Part shown: positions 10,132-19,369 of the stretch, one piece after another
How the letters are laid out: every line of letters starts with the position of its first letter
Position numbering within the stretch: position 1 is the stretch's first letter
Assembly: GCF_003148565.1 (NCBI RefSeq)
Contig: NZ_QGGL01000014.1
Span: 33,037 to 97,036, forward strand
Length of the DNA: 64,000 nucleotides
Source of the DNA: Tumebacillus permanentifrigoris
GTDB lineage: Bacteria; Bacillota; Bacilli; Tumebacillales; Tumebacillaceae
Reading direction: 5' to 3'
Notes under the pieces: generated by a model
Seen by the model: the letters and a program-made list of their open reading frames with translations, nothing else
Told to the model about the DNA's origin: nothing
Databases searched by the model: none
Position numbers and translations under genes: made by a program

Positions 10132-10167
10132 AAAAAAACCGCCGGGTGCATAACCCGGCGGTTTTTT
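10132..10167 (+). terminator. Rho-independent terminator of secDF
   Basis: AAAAACCGCCGGGT...ACCCGGCGGTTTTTT: a perfect stem with a short loop. Confidence 0.92.
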
Positions 10168-10175
10168 CCCTGTTG

Positions 10176-10204
10176 TTGCTCCTGAACCTGTCAAGAAGTA
10201 TAAT
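10176..10204 (+). promoter_or_regulatory. Promoter ahead of recJ
   Basis: TTGCTC, a 17-base spacer and a perfect TATAAT, 42 bases ahead of the recJ start codon. Confidence 0.6.
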
Positions 10205-10246
10205 GAAATTATTCTATTGTTTTTATCGTAGAGAGGATTTTCTGAT

Positions 10247-12628
10247 ATGCAAAAACCCAAGCGTTGGGTCGTCCTCGAAGCTGATGATAGGCAAGTTCAT
10301 GCTTTGGCGGAAGAGTTGGGTGTTTCGCCCATTCTGGCCCGCCTGTTGTGGCGTAGAGGCTTATGTACGGTGGAAGATGCTCAGCGTTTTCTGTACCCTG
10401 GACGGGACGGCTTTTCCGACCCGTATCTGATGCGCGATATGGACAAGGCGGTCGCGCGGATTCGTTCCGCCATCGACCGCAAGGAACGGATGATGATCTA
10501 CGGTGACTATGACGCGGACGGAGCAACGTCTACCGCGCTGCTGTTTCTCGCCCTGCGCGAGATCGGCGCTGATGTGGAGACGTACATCCCCGACCGCTTC
10601 TCTGAAGGCTATGGTTTGAATGGACCTGCCATCCAACAGGCGAAGGAACGCGGATTCGACCTCGTGATCACCGTCGACAACGGGATCAGTGCAGTCGAGG
10701 AAGTGCGGTTGGCTCGGGAGATCGGGCTTGATCTGATCGTCACAGACCACCACACGCCGCCGGAGATCCTGCCGGATGCCTACGCGATCCTCAACCCGAA
10801 GCAACCGGGGTGCAACTACCCGGAAAAAATGCTCGCCGGCGTCGGCGTCGCATGGAAGCTCGTACAAGCCTTGTATGAGCGTCTGCCAGAGGAATTTCTC
10901 GATCTGGCGGCGATTGGCACCGTGGCGGACTTGGCTCCGCTGCAAGGTGAGAACCGCTTGATCACCCTGTTTGGCTTGGAAGCGATGAACGCCGTGCCGC
11001 GTCCTGGTGTGCGGGCTCTGATCGAAGTGGCCGGTTTGCAGGACAAGCAAGTCACGGCGGGACACATCGGCTTTTCGTTTGGCCCGCGCATCAATGCCAG
11101 CGGCCGGTTGGATTCGGCAACATACGCGGTCGAACTGCTTACCACCACCGACACCGAAAAAGCCAAGGAATTGGCGGAGTTCTTGGATGCGCGCAACCGT
11201 GAGCGTCAAGAGATTGGGGAAGGGATCTTCGAACAGGCGGTCGCGCTTGTCGAGGCACACCCTGAGTGGTTGGAAGGTCGCGTGCTGGTCGTGCCCTCCT
11301 CCGGTTGGAACGAAGGCGTTATCGGCATCGTGGCATCGCGGCTCGTCGAGCGCTACTACCGCCCGACGCTGATGATCGCACTCAACGGAGAAGGCAGCGG
11401 CAAGTCGTCTGCCCGCAGCATCCACGGATTCGACCTCTACGCGGCGCTCACGAAGTGCGCCGACCTGCTCGGACACTACGGAGGGCACAAGATGGCGGCA
11501 GGCTTCTCGATTGCCGAGGAGCGCATCGACGAACTGCGGCGTAGGATGAATGACATCGCCCAAGAAGCGCTGACCGATGAATTGATGCAACCGAAGATCG
11601 ACGTCGACATGGTGCTCGATCTTGGCGAGGTCAACCTGCAACTGGTCGAGCAGATGGAACGCCTCGCGCCGTATGGCTTTGGCAATCCGAGCCCGCGCTT
11701 TTCCTTTGAAGGGCTGCAACTCGAACAGACGCGCGTCGTGGGCAAGGACGCCACACACTTGCAGATGCGTGTGAAACGTGCCAACCAAACGCTCGATTGC
11801 ATCGCGTTTCGCCGCAGCGAAGACCAGCCCGCCCTCGAACGGTTGGCGAGCATCGACATCGTCGGCGAACTCGCAATCAACGAGTGGAAGGGCCGACGCA
11901 ACCTACAGGTCCTGTTAGGAGACTGGCGAGCGAACGCTGTGCAGTGCTTCGACAAGCGCGGCTGTGGGGACAAAGCGGTCTGGTTAGAAACGCGCAAGGA
12001 ACCGTTGACCGTGTTGTTTTTCCAAGAACCTAATCTGCGCGAGATCGAAAAGCGTTTGTTCGGGTATCCTTGGAATGAAGACAAGTACCGTCTGGTGCTC
12101 GTCGATGCTACAGGTCGTTGGGAACGGGTGGCAGGCGGTGACAGGCCGACCGACCACGTCGTGCTCTACGATCTTCCACAGACGGTGGCGCAGGTAGAAG
12201 CCGCGCTGGCAGAGCTTCAGCCCGCTCAGAAATTATACGTGATCCACGGGGAGGCAGATGAGCAATACTGCCGCCACGCCGAGGTGAACTGGCTGCCAGA
12301 GCGCAATGCGTTCACGTATGCCTATCGCCTGCTCCAAAAGCAAGAGACGTTGAGCTACGAACAGATGCTCCAAGAGATGCGTCCCTTGACACAGGAGGGG
12401 GTCGAGACGATCCTCGCGGTGTTTACCGAATTGGAATTTGCGTTGCAAGAAGGCAACCAGTATGCTAAGAATAGTAGCGCGACACGCCGGGAACTGTCGG
12501 AAGCTCCGACTTACCAACAACAGGCACAGCGCTTCCAGCATTTAAAGCAAGTGCGGGAGAAACTGCTGGTCGCGTCTCACGATACACTTCGAGAATGGCT
12601 TGTCACACTACTGTTGAGACAAGCGTAG
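10247..12628 (+). CDS. recJ: Single-strand-specific 5'-3' exonuclease RecJ
   Basis: RecJ degrades single-stranded DNA in recombination and mismatch repair. At 793 residues it shows the DHH phosphoesterase core: IYGDYDADGATSTALL (about 84-99) and VTDHHTP (about 164-170) for the two metals. DHHA1-type motifs follow (SSGWNEGVIGIVASRL near residue 350; GGHKMAAGFSI near 412), then an OB-like region. A C-terminal extension of about 220 residues resembles the long Bacillus form. A ribosome-binding GAGAGGA precedes the ATG. It lies in the conserved secDF-recJ-apt-relA series. Confidence 0.95.
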   Translation: MQKPKRWVVLEADDRQVHALAEELGVSPILARLLWRRGLCTVEDAQRFLYPGRDGFSDPYLMRDMDKAVARIRSAIDRKERMMIYGDYDADGATSTALLFLALREIGADVETYIPDRFSEGYGLNGPAIQQAKERGFDLVITVDNGISAVEEVRLAREIGLDLIVTDHHTPPEILPDAYAILNPKQPGCNYPEKMLAGVGVAWKLVQALYERLPEEFLDLAAIGTVADLAPLQGENRLITLFGLEAMNAVPRPGVRALIEVAGLQDKQVTAGHIGFSFGPRINASGRLDSATYAVELLTTTDTEKAKELAEFLDARNRERQEIGEGIFEQAVALVEAHPEWLEGRVLVVPSSGWNEGVIGIVASRLVERYYRPTLMIALNGEGSGKSSARSIHGFDLYAALTKCADLLGHYGGHKMAAGFSIAEERIDELRRRMNDIAQEALTDELMQPKIDVDMVLDLGEVNLQLVEQMERLAPYGFGNPSPRFSFEGLQLEQTRVVGKDATHLQMRVKRANQTLDCIAFRRSEDQPALERLASIDIVGELAINEWKGRRNLQVLLGDWRANAVQCFDKRGCGDKAVWLETRKEPLTVLFFQEPNLREIEKRLFGYPWNEDKYRLVLVDATGRWERVAGGDRPTDHVVLYDLPQTVAQVEAALAELQPAQKLYVIHGEADEQYCRHAEVNWLPERNAFTYAYRLLQKQETLSYEQMLQEMRPLTQEGVETILAVFTELEFALQEGNQYAKNSSATRRELSEAPTYQQQAQRFQHLKQVREKLLVASHDTLREWLVTLLLRQA

Positions 12629-12643
12629 GAGGATCTTACACTC

Positions 12644-13156
12644 ATGAATTTCAAAGAAAAAATTCGCGTCATCCCCGATTTCCCGTCCCCGGGGATTCGC
12701 TTCAAAGACATCACCACGCTGCTCAAGGACGGACCGGCTTTCCATGCAGCGATCGCAGAGTTCACCAAGTTTGCCGAGGAACGCAAGGCTGATCTGATCG
12801 CAGGCCCGGAATCCCGTGGCTTCGTGTTGGCAGCTCCGATGGCATTCGCGATGCAAAAAGGGTTCATCCCGGTGCGCAAACCGGGCAAACTCCCACACGA
12901 AACCATCTCCGTGGACTACTCGCTCGAATACGGCAAGGACTCTTTGGAAATCCACACCGACGCGATCCAACCGGGTCAGCGCGTCATCATCGCCGACGAC
13001 CTGCTCGCGACAGGGGGGACGATCGGCTCCACGATTCAGCTCGTCGAGAAACTCGGCGGTATCGTCGTCGGGGTCTGCTTCCTGACAGAGCTGACTTATC
13101 TCAACGGTCGGGAGAAGCTTCAGGGGTATGATGTCTTCTCACTCATCCAGTACTGA
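12644..13156 (+). CDS. apt: Adenine phosphoribosyltransferase
   Basis: Apt salvages adenine to AMP using PRPP. This 170-residue protein has the normal family length. The PRPP-binding loop [13 protein letters not shown] is at about residues 113-125, and [12 protein letters not shown] and [12 protein letters not shown] are typical of bacterial Apt. AGGAGGATC lies ahead of the ATG, 15 bases after recJ. Its last codons may be overlapped by relA if the earlier relA start is used. Confidence 0.95.
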   Translation: MNFKEKIRVIPDFPSPGIRFKDITTLLKDGPAFHAAIAEFTKFAEERKADLIAGPESRGFVLAAPMAFAMQKGFIPVRKPGKLPHETISVDYSLEYGKDSLEIHTDAIQPGQRVIIADDLLATGGTIGSTIQLVEKLGGIVVGVCFLTELTYLNGREKLQGYDVFSLIQY

Positions 13157-13199
13157 TCGACCGGAAACGTGCGGCACCCCGGAACCGGAGGCGGTAGAG

Positions 13200-15431
13200 A
13201 TGAAGGACACGGTGGGCATTGAACGCCTGATTGAAAAAGTAAGCCGTTATGCCAGCCCCGAAGACGTGGCGATGCTTCGTCGCGCCTATGAGGCTGCCGA
13301 ATTGGCACACCGTGGACAGACTCGCCGCTCTGGGGAACCGTACATCATGCATCCGGTTGCTGTCGCCGAGATCCTCGCAGGTCTCGAACTGGATGCGGTC
13401 ACGCTGTCTGCAGCACTTCTACACGACGTCGTTGAGGACTGCGACATCACGGCACAACGGTTGGCCGAGCAATTCGGCTCGGAGGTGTCCGCGCTCGTCG
13501 ATGGCGTCACGAAGCTCGAACGGATCAAGTTCAACTCCAAGGAGGAGGCGCAAGCGGAAAACCTCCGCAAGATGTTCATGGCGATGGCCAAGGACATCCG
13601 CGTCATCCTGATCAAGCTGGCCGACCGCCTGCACAACATGCGGACGCTCAAGCACCAACCGACGGAGAAGCAGGTGCGCATCGCAACGGAGACGCTGGAA
13701 ATCTACGCACCACTCGCGCATCGTCTGGGCATCTCGACGATCAAGTGGGAGCTCGAGGACATCTCTCTACGCTACATGAACCCGCAGCAGTACTACCGCA
13801 TCGTTAACCTCATGGCGAAAAAACGCCGTGAACGCGAGGAATACGTGCAGGAAGTCATCGATTATGTCCGTGAGAAAATGGGCGAGTTGGACATTCAGGC
13901 CGACCTCTCCGGTCGCGCCAAGCATCTCTACTCCATCTATCGCAAGATGACCAACTACAACAAGCAGTTCAACGAGATCTACGACTTGTTGGCTGTGCGC
14001 GTCATCGTCAACAACATCAAGGACTGCTACGCGATCCTCGGCATCGTCCACACGATGTGGAAGCCGATGCCGGGTCGCTTCAAGGACTATATCGCGATGC
14101 CCAAAGCCAACATGTACCAATCGCTCCACACCACGGTGGTCGGCCCGCGCGGCGAGCCGTTGGAGATCCAGATCCGCACGTGGGAGATGCATCGCACGGC
14201 GGAGTACGGCATCGCAGCTCACTGGCTGTACAAGGAAAGCGCAGCCCAAGCTGGCAAGGACAAGGAGAAAGACAAGGACACCACCGGTGCGGCCTCTGCA
14301 GGTGTGAAGGACGCGTCGTTCACGCAAAAACTTGCGTGGTTCCGAGAAATTCTCGAATGGCAGCAGGACTTCAAGGACGCGCAAGAGTTCATGGAGACGC
14401 TGAAATTTGACTTGTTCGCTGACGAGGTCTTCGTGTTCACTCCGAAGGGTGACGTCATCAACTTGCCCGCCGGTTCCGTTCCGATCGACTTCTCGTATCG
14501 CATCCACACCGACATCGGCAACCGCACGATCGGGGCCAAGATCAACGGGAAAATTGTCCCGCTCGACTACAAGCTGAAAACGGGCGACATCGTGGAAGTG
14601 CTGACATCGAAGCACTCCTACGGTCCAAGTCAGGACTGGATCAAAGTCGTCAAGTCCTCCCAAGCGAAGTCGAAGATCCGCCAATGGTTCAAGCGGGAGA
14701 AGCGCGAGGAGAACGTCTCCAAAGGTCGTGAAGCGATCGAGCGCGAAGTGAAAAAGCACGGCATCGAACTCTCGTACATGTCTGACAAGAACTTGGATGA
14801 GATTGCGCACAAGTTCAATTTTACCAAGGTCGAAGACATGCTCGCGGCCGTCGGCTATGGTGGCTTCTCCGCTCACCAAGTCGTCACCCGCTTGGTCGAC
14901 AAGATCAAAAAGGAAGCGCCACCCGTCGAATTGGTGAAGCTCCCGGAACTCAAGCAAGAGCCCAAGAAGCAGAAAAAAAGCAAGCTCGGCATCCGCGTCA
15001 AAGGCATCGACAACATGCTCGTGCGCTTCTCTCGCTGTTGCAACCCGGTGCCTGGCGATGACATCAAGGGCTACGTCACGCGTGGGCGTGGAGTGTCTGT
15101 TCACCGCAACACCTGTTTGAACTTGGAAGCGGTGGAGGCGGATGAAGGCAACCGCCTGATCGAAGTCGAGTGGGACATGGACAGCAGTGCGCAGTACAAT
15201 GTCGAGATCGAAGTGACCGGACTTGATCGCCGTGGGTTGATCACCGAGGTGATGATGGCGATTGCCGACTCCAAGACGGACATCACCGCCGTTTCCGGTC
15301 GTGCCGACAAGCGCAAGATGGCGACGATCTCGCTCTCGATCAACATCCGCAACGTCGACCACCTGCATACGGTCGTCGAGAAGATCAAGCGCGTGAAGGA
15401 CATCTACACCGTCCGCCGGATCATGCAATAA
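13200..15431 (+). CDS. relA: Bifunctional (p)ppGpp synthetase/hydrolase Rel
   Basis: The stringent-response enzyme, 743 residues from the ATG at 13200. That ATG has GGAGGCGG suitably upstream and gives the usual length; an earlier in-frame ATG at 13128 overlaps apt and has a poorer site. Domains in order are an HD hydrolase (HDVVED near residue 75), the synthetase ([20 protein letters not shown] near 298-317), TGS (about 405-465), the helical and zinc-finger region ([11 protein letters not shown]) and a C-terminal ACT domain (about 665-743). Both catalytic halves look intact. It lies between apt and dtd as in Bacillus. Confidence 0.95.
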   Translation: MKDTVGIERLIEKVSRYASPEDVAMLRRAYEAAELAHRGQTRRSGEPYIMHPVAVAEILAGLELDAVTLSAALLHDVVEDCDITAQRLAEQFGSEVSALVDGVTKLERIKFNSKEEAQAENLRKMFMAMAKDIRVILIKLADRLHNMRTLKHQPTEKQVRIATETLEIYAPLAHRLGISTIKWELEDISLRYMNPQQYYRIVNLMAKKRREREEYVQEVIDYVREKMGELDIQADLSGRAKHLYSIYRKMTNYNKQFNEIYDLLAVRVIVNNIKDCYAILGIVHTMWKPMPGRFKDYIAMPKANMYQSLHTTVVGPRGEPLEIQIRTWEMHRTAEYGIAAHWLYKESAAQAGKDKEKDKDTTGAASAGVKDASFTQKLAWFREILEWQQDFKDAQEFMETLKFDLFADEVFVFTPKGDVINLPAGSVPIDFSYRIHTDIGNRTIGAKINGKIVPLDYKLKTGDIVEVLTSKHSYGPSQDWIKVVKSSQAKSKIRQWFKREKREENVSKGREAIEREVKKHGIELSYMSDKNLDEIAHKFNFTKVEDMLAAVGYGGFSAHQVVTRLVDKIKKEAPPVELVKLPELKQEPKKQKKSKLGIRVKGIDNMLVRFSRCCNPVPGDDIKGYVTRGRGVSVHRNTCLNLEAVEADEGNRLIEVEWDMDSSAQYNVEIEVTGLDRRGLITEVMMAIADSKTDITAVSGRADKRKMATISLSINIRNVDHLHTVVEKIKRVKDIYTVRRIMQ

Positions 15432-15444
15432 GGAGTTACGCCGT

Positions 15445-15894
15445 ATGAGAATCGTAGTTCAACGCGCAGCTTCTGGCCGCGTCACCGTCGAGGGTGCCGT
15501 AACAGGCGAGATCGGCCAAGGATTGGTGTTGCTCGTCGGCATCACGCATGAGGACACCCAAGCGGATGCGGATTACCTCGTTGACAAGGTGCTCAACCTG
15601 CGCATTTTTGAAGACGAGTCAGAGAAAATGAACCATTCCTTGCTCGACATCGGAGGCGCTCTGCTGTCCGTGTCCCAATTCACGCTCTATGGCGACTGTC
15701 GCAAGGGCCGCCGCCCGAACTTTATGGAAGCGGCCAAGCCCGACGTGGCTCAAGAACTGTACGAATACTTCAACGAGCGGGCACGCAGCTTCGGTGTGCG
15801 CGTCGAGACCGGCGTGTTTGGCGCGATGATGGACGTCGAGCTGGTCAATGACGGTCCTGTCACCCTGTTGCTCGAATCCAAACGTACCTTTTAG
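15445..15894 (+). CDS. dtd: D-aminoacyl-tRNA deacylase
   Basis: Dtd hydrolyses D-aminoacyl-tRNA and glycyl-tRNA(Ala). At 149 residues, both active-site signatures are present: [10 protein letters not shown] near residue 75-85 and the cross-subunit [11 protein letters not shown] near residue 134-144. The ATG lies 13 bases after relA with AAGGAG upstream, so it is co-transcribed with relA. A terminator follows directly. Confidence 0.95.
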   Translation: MRIVVQRAASGRVTVEGAVTGEIGQGLVLLVGITHEDTQADADYLVDKVLNLRIFEDESEKMNHSLLDIGGALLSVSQFTLYGDCRKGRRPNFMEAAKPDVAQELYEYFNERARSFGVRVETGVFGAMMDVELVNDGPVTLLLESKRTF

Positions 15895-15895
15895 G

Positions 15896-15930
15896 CAAAA
15901 GACCGCGGTCCACCGACGCGGTCTTTTTTT
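15896..15930 (+). terminator. Rho-independent terminator of relA-dtd
   Basis: GACCGCG (15901-15907) pairs with CGCGGTC (15917-15923), then eight Ts. Confidence 0.9.
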
Positions 15931-15971
15931 TGTCCACCCCGAGTAGGAGTAGACAGAGGGGGGACGCACGC

Positions 15972-16214
15972 ATGGCGGAAGGTACGGGGAAGACCCGAAT
16001 CAAGGAAGTCAAACTGGAGTTGTACATCGACGAGGAGGTCCGTGCCGCCCTGCGGGCGATCGTCGACGGGAGGCGGGACACCTTGGAACTGAACTACGTC
16101 TACTTCCGACACTTGTTGATTGAAGACTTGAAGCATGAAGGCTACAAAGTGTCGCAAGTGAAGATACCGGTCGGTCGGATCGTCAAGCTGAAAGTCAAAG
16201 CGATCAACGGCTAA
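15972..16214 (+). CDS. Small hypothetical protein, 80 residues
   Basis: Not recognised. It is a basic and acidic, soluble-looking protein with no signal peptide. A strand-helix pattern is suggested by VKLELYIDEEVRAALRAIVDG and then a KIPVGRIVKLKVKAI tail. GAGGGGGG eight bases upstream fixes the ATG at 15972, although the frame runs further 5'. A terminator lies before it and another after it, so it is a stand-alone unit between the dtd operon and the polyketide-type cluster. Confidence 0.65.
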   Translation: MAEGTGKTRIKEVKLELYIDEEVRAALRAIVDGRRDTLELNYVYFRHLLIEDLKHEGYKVSQVKIPVGRIVKLKVKAING

Positions 16215-16236
16215 ACGGCACAAACACACGAGAGCA

Positions 16237-16272
16237 AGCACCCGGTTCGCAGTGGCGGATCGGGTGCTTTTT
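16237..16272 (+). terminator. Rho-independent terminator
   Basis: AGCACCCG (16237-16244) pairs with CGGGTGCT (16261-16268), then Ts. Confidence 0.85.
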
Positions 16273-16323
16273 ACAATCGTTCCAAACATGAAGTTATTGT
16301 AGTTAAATAGTGGGTGTTTAGCA

Positions 16324-16352
16324 TTGACAGAAATAAGTAACGGAACGATAAT
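16324..16352 (+). promoter_or_regulatory. Consensus sigma-A promoter of the polyketide-type operon
   Basis: A perfect TTGACA (16324-16329), exactly 17 bases, then GATAAT (16347-16352). It sits about 90 bases ahead of the first gene in an AT-rich patch that contrasts with the GC-rich genes around it. No clear operator is seen. Confidence 0.75.
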
Positions 16353-16441
16353 TGTATTTAGCCAATAGATTAATTAAACGACACTTATTCTGAGTACTCA
16401 TCTGTAAAGTACATACCTCGACATGGGAGTTGGGTGAGAGG

Positions 16442-16864
16442 ATGGACATTCAAGCAATTCAAGAGCGTATCAATCAACGGTATCCGTTCCTGTTGATCGA
16501 CCGGGTATTGGAGGTAGAACCATTCGTTCGATCAGTTGCGTACAAGAACGTGACAATCAACGAGGCATTTTTCGCCGGGCACTTCCCGGACAATCCGGTT
16601 ATGCCGGGCGTGTTAATCATTGAATCGATGTCTCAAGCAGGTGCCATGATGTATCCAAAAGCCAAGAACGGGTATATCGCTGGCATCGACAAAGTCAAGT
16701 TCTTAGGACTTGTCCGCCCTGGGGACCAGTTGGTCACAGAGGCGGTCAACATCCAGAAGGCTGGAGCTTTTGCAAAAGTGCAGGTCACTGCAAGGGTTGA
16801 TGGCAAGGACGTCGCCCGTGCTCAGATCACTTATTACATGGAGTTTGAGGAGGAAAAAGAATGA
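16442..16864 (+). CDS. FabZ-like 3-hydroxyacyl-ACP dehydratase
   Basis: A hotdog-fold dehydratase of 140 residues, predicted to remove water from 3-hydroxyacyl-ACP. The catalytic His lies in FFAGHFPDNPVMPG (about residues 41-54) and the Glu in the following IIESMSQAGAMM. YPFLLIDRVLEVEP near the N-terminus is typical of FabZ. A TTG start at 16430 is possible, but the ATG is preferred. It overlaps the next gene by four bases (ATGA). As first gene of an operon without an enoyl reductase, it probably serves a dedicated synthase and not general fatty acid synthesis. Confidence 0.88.
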   Translation: MDIQAIQERINQRYPFLLIDRVLEVEPFVRSVAYKNVTINEAFFAGHFPDNPVMPGVLIIESMSQAGAMMYPKAKNGYIAGIDKVKFLGLVRPGDQLVTEAVNIQKAGAFAKVQVTARVDGKDVARAQITYYMEFEEEKE

Positions 16865-17997
16865 GTACACGGGTTGTTCTGACCGGCCTCGGAGTGGTTT
16901 CTTCGATCGGGACGGACAAGGAAGCTTTTCTTGAAGGTCTGTTGGATGGCCGGAGCGGGATCGCGAAGGTTACCCGTTTCACCACAGAGGACGGCGAGGA
17001 CGTATTTGCTGGCGAAGTGGTGGACACGCAGTTCAACGGTGTTCTCGAAAAAAGCGCCCTCCGCCGGATGGATCGCTTCACGATCCTCAATATCGCAGGT
17101 GTGCAACAAGTCGTCGAAGATGCTGGGTTGACCCGTGAGCAGCTGGCAGACATCGGCGAAACTGTCGGCCTGATCCTGAACACCTCGTTTGGCTCTTGGC
17201 ATTCTACGAATGTGTTCACGAATCAGATCATCGAAGACGGTCCGGCGTTCACATCGCCGCTCGTATTCCCGAACACCGTCTTGAACGCAGCACAAGGTCA
17301 AGTGGCGATTCGCTTCCAGACCAAGGGCCCGACCACGACGCTGACCGGGATTCCGGGCATCACCTACGGGCTGGATCTGATCCGCTCCGGCCGTGTTAAC
17401 CAATTGATCGCAGGTGGCGTGGACGAGTTGCATGCCAACGCAGCCAAGGCGTATGCAGTTGCGAACATGGCGGTGATCGACGAAGCGGGTCAAGGTATGC
17501 GACTGGGCGAAGGCATCGGCGGCATGTTCATGGAGACGTTGGAGTCGGCAGAGCAGCGCGGGGCGCACGTCTACTGTGAAGTGCTGTCCTACGGCATCGC
17601 CTGCGACCCGAACCTCAGCCAGAACTATTCGCAAGCTGACACAACTGGGGAATCCATCGCCTATGCGATGCGCCAAGCCTTGAGCGAAGCAGGGCTCCAG
17701 GTGCAGGACATCGACGCGATTCTCGTCGCGGCGAACGGCTGCTCCGCATTTGACCAAGCAGAAGCAAACGCAATCGCTGACGTATTCGGTGACGCAGCGG
17801 CCAACGTGGCGCAACTGCAACTGAAAACGCAGATCGGAGAAACATTTGGCGCCTCGCATGCGATTGCAACTGTCGCCGGAGCGCTGTTCCTCGACAAGCA
17901 AGTTTGGCCGGGTGAGGAAAAAGCGTTGACCCACATTTTGGTCAACGGCATCGAGATCGGCGGGAACCAAGTCTCCGTCGTCCTGAAGCGAGTCTAG
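16861..17997 (+). CDS. Ketosynthase-like chain-length factor (inactive KS)
   Basis: A 378-residue protein with the thiolase fold of FabF/KS, but every catalytic residue is changed. Where the active-site Cys belongs (TACxxG) it reads LTGIPG with Ile164. Where the first catalytic His belongs (NAHGTGT) it reads AANGCSAF with Asn292. Where the second belongs (QLGHTLGTAGA) it reads QIGETFGASHA with Glu327. This is what is expected of a KS-beta/chain-length factor that pairs with an active ketosynthase and shapes the product tunnel. The partner KS is encoded five genes on. Assignment as CLF rather than an unrelated thiolase-fold protein rests on the motif alignment and context. Confidence 0.82.
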   Translation: MSTRVVLTGLGVVSSIGTDKEAFLEGLLDGRSGIAKVTRFTTEDGEDVFAGEVVDTQFNGVLEKSALRRMDRFTILNIAGVQQVVEDAGLTREQLADIGETVGLILNTSFGSWHSTNVFTNQIIEDGPAFTSPLVFPNTVLNAAQGQVAIRFQTKGPTTTLTGIPGITYGLDLIRSGRVNQLIAGGVDELHANAAKAYAVANMAVIDEAGQGMRLGEGIGGMFMETLESAEQRGAHVYCEVLSYGIACDPNLSQNYSQADTTGESIAYAMRQALSEAGLQVQDIDAILVAANGCSAFDQAEANAIADVFGDAAANVAQLQLKTQIGETFGASHAIATVAGALFLDKQVWPGEEKALTHILVNGIEIGGNQVSVVLKRV

Positions 17998-18025
17998 AGT
18001 CTACTCTTCAAGGAGGTCACAATCT

Positions 18026-18769
18026 ATGTTGCTGAAAGGCAAGACGGCGATCATCACCGGGGCATCGCGCGGCATCGGACGTCAAGTCGCCATCTCTATG
18101 GCGGAGGCTGGTGCGAACGTGGTGATCAACTACCGCAGCGACAGCAAGTCTGCGGAGGACGTCAAAGAACTGCTGGAGTCCAAAGGCCACAATGTACTGC
18201 TGTTCCAAGGATCGGTCGACGACATGGAAGCGATGACACAGATGGCGAATGCAACCGTCGAGAAATTTGGCGGCATCGACATCCTCGTCAACAACGCGGG
18301 CATCTTGCTCCCGAAGTTCCTGATGATGACCAAGCCGGATGAGTGGGAACAAACCCTGAACATCAACCTCACAGGTGTATACAACTGCATCAAGAGCTCG
18401 TTGCGTCCGATGATCGAAAAACGCTGCGGTCGCATCGTCAACATCTCGTCGGTGGCTTCGCTGTCTGGCATCCCTGGACAAGCTGCCTACGCGACGACCA
18501 AGGCGGGGATCAACGGCCTGACCCGAGTCCTGTCCAAGGAATTGGCAGGCTTCGGGATCACCGTCAATGCGCTGGCACCGGGCTTCATCGAAACGGATAT
18601 GACGGCGATCTTCAACGAGAAGAAAACCAAGGAATATTACGACATGATCCCGTTGAAAAAATTCGGCAAGCCGGAAGACATCGCGAACATGGCTGTGTTC
18701 CTGTCATCCGATCAAGGCCAGTACATCACCGGCCAGATCATCGCCATCGACGGCGGGCTGTCCGTCTAG
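18026..18769 (+). CDS. FabG-like 3-ketoacyl-ACP reductase
   Basis: A short-chain dehydrogenase of 247 residues. The NADPH-binding loop is TGASRGIGRQ (about 11-20) and NNAG follows. The catalytic triad is Ser142 (in NISSVAS), Tyr155 and Lys159 (YATTK), all in normal FabG spacing. The C-terminus (GQIIAIDGGLSV) is typical of FabG. AAGGAGG precedes the ATG. Set between the chain-length factor and the carrier proteins, it should reduce each 3-keto intermediate of the pathway. Confidence 0.9.
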   Translation: MLLKGKTAIITGASRGIGRQVAISMAEAGANVVINYRSDSKSAEDVKELLESKGHNVLLFQGSVDDMEAMTQMANATVEKFGGIDILVNNAGILLPKFLMMTKPDEWEQTLNINLTGVYNCIKSSLRPMIEKRCGRIVNISSVASLSGIPGQAAYATTKAGINGLTRVLSKELAGFGITVNALAPGFIETDMTAIFNEKKTKEYYDMIPLKKFGKPEDIANMAVFLSSDQGQYITGQIIAIDGGLSV

Positions 18770-18793
18770 ACATTACCCTGAGGAGGCAGACAA

Positions 18794-19054
18794 ATGGAAT
18801 CCGTGAAAACGCTCGAACTGCGCGTCAAGCAGTGTATCATCAACCGTCTGGGTCTGGATGTGTCGGCCGACGAAATCGAAGACGATGCGCCGTTGTTCGG
18901 TGAAGGTCTGGGTCTCGACTCGATCGACGCACTGGAGCTCGTCATCGCAATCGGCAAGGAATTTGACGTGGCGATCGGCGACGACGACATGGGCATCTTC
19001 CAATCGGTGAACCGGATCTGTGAATTCATCCGCACCGCACGCCCGGAACTGTAA
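18794..19054 (+). CDS. Acyl carrier protein 1 of the cluster
   Basis: An acidic 86-residue carrier protein. The phosphopantetheine attachment Ser is residue 43, in GLGLDSIDALELV. The sequence differs from the housekeeping AcpP pattern (DSLDTVEL) and resembles carriers of polyene-type systems. GAGGAGG lies ahead of the ATG. Its gene is followed after a 39-base gap by a near copy. No phosphopantetheinyl transferase gene is in the window, so activation must come from elsewhere. Confidence 0.9.
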   Translation: MESVKTLELRVKQCIINRLGLDVSADEIEDDAPLFGEGLGLDSIDALELVIAIGKEFDVAIGDDDMGIFQSVNRICEFIRTARPEL

Positions 19055-19093
19055 GACCTCAAATCGATCGAAAGAAAGGAAGTGCAACTCACG

Positions 19094-19348
19094 ATGGCAA
19101 CCACACTGGAACATCAAGTCAAAGAATGTATCATCAACCGTCTGGGTCTCGACGTAACGGCGGAGGAGGTCGAAGACGACGCTCCGCTGTTCGGTGAAGG
19201 TCTGGGTCTCGACTCGATCGACGCACTGGAACTGGTTATCGCAATCGGCAAGCAATTTGAAGTATCGATCGGCGACGACGACATGGGGATCTTCCAATCG
19301 GTAAACCGCATCTGTGAATTTATCCGTATCGCTCGTCCGGAACTCTAA
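19094..19348 (+). CDS. Acyl carrier protein 2 of the cluster
   Basis: An 84-residue carrier protein, a close tandem copy of the preceding one, with the phosphopantetheine Ser at residue 41 in LDSIDALELV. The two proteins differ mainly in the first dozen residues and at scattered conservative sites. A DNA stretch of about 40 bases around the Ser codon is identical in both genes. The ATG at 19094 aligns with the start of ACP 1; a GTG at 19082 is an alternative. Two tandem ACPs are also seen in aryl-polyene clusters. Confidence 0.9.
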   Translation: MATTLEHQVKECIINRLGLDVTAEEVEDDAPLFGEGLGLDSIDALELVIAIGKQFEVSIGDDDMGIFQSVNRICEFIRIARPEL

Positions 19349-19369
19349 GCGCTGAGGGGGTTGCACACG

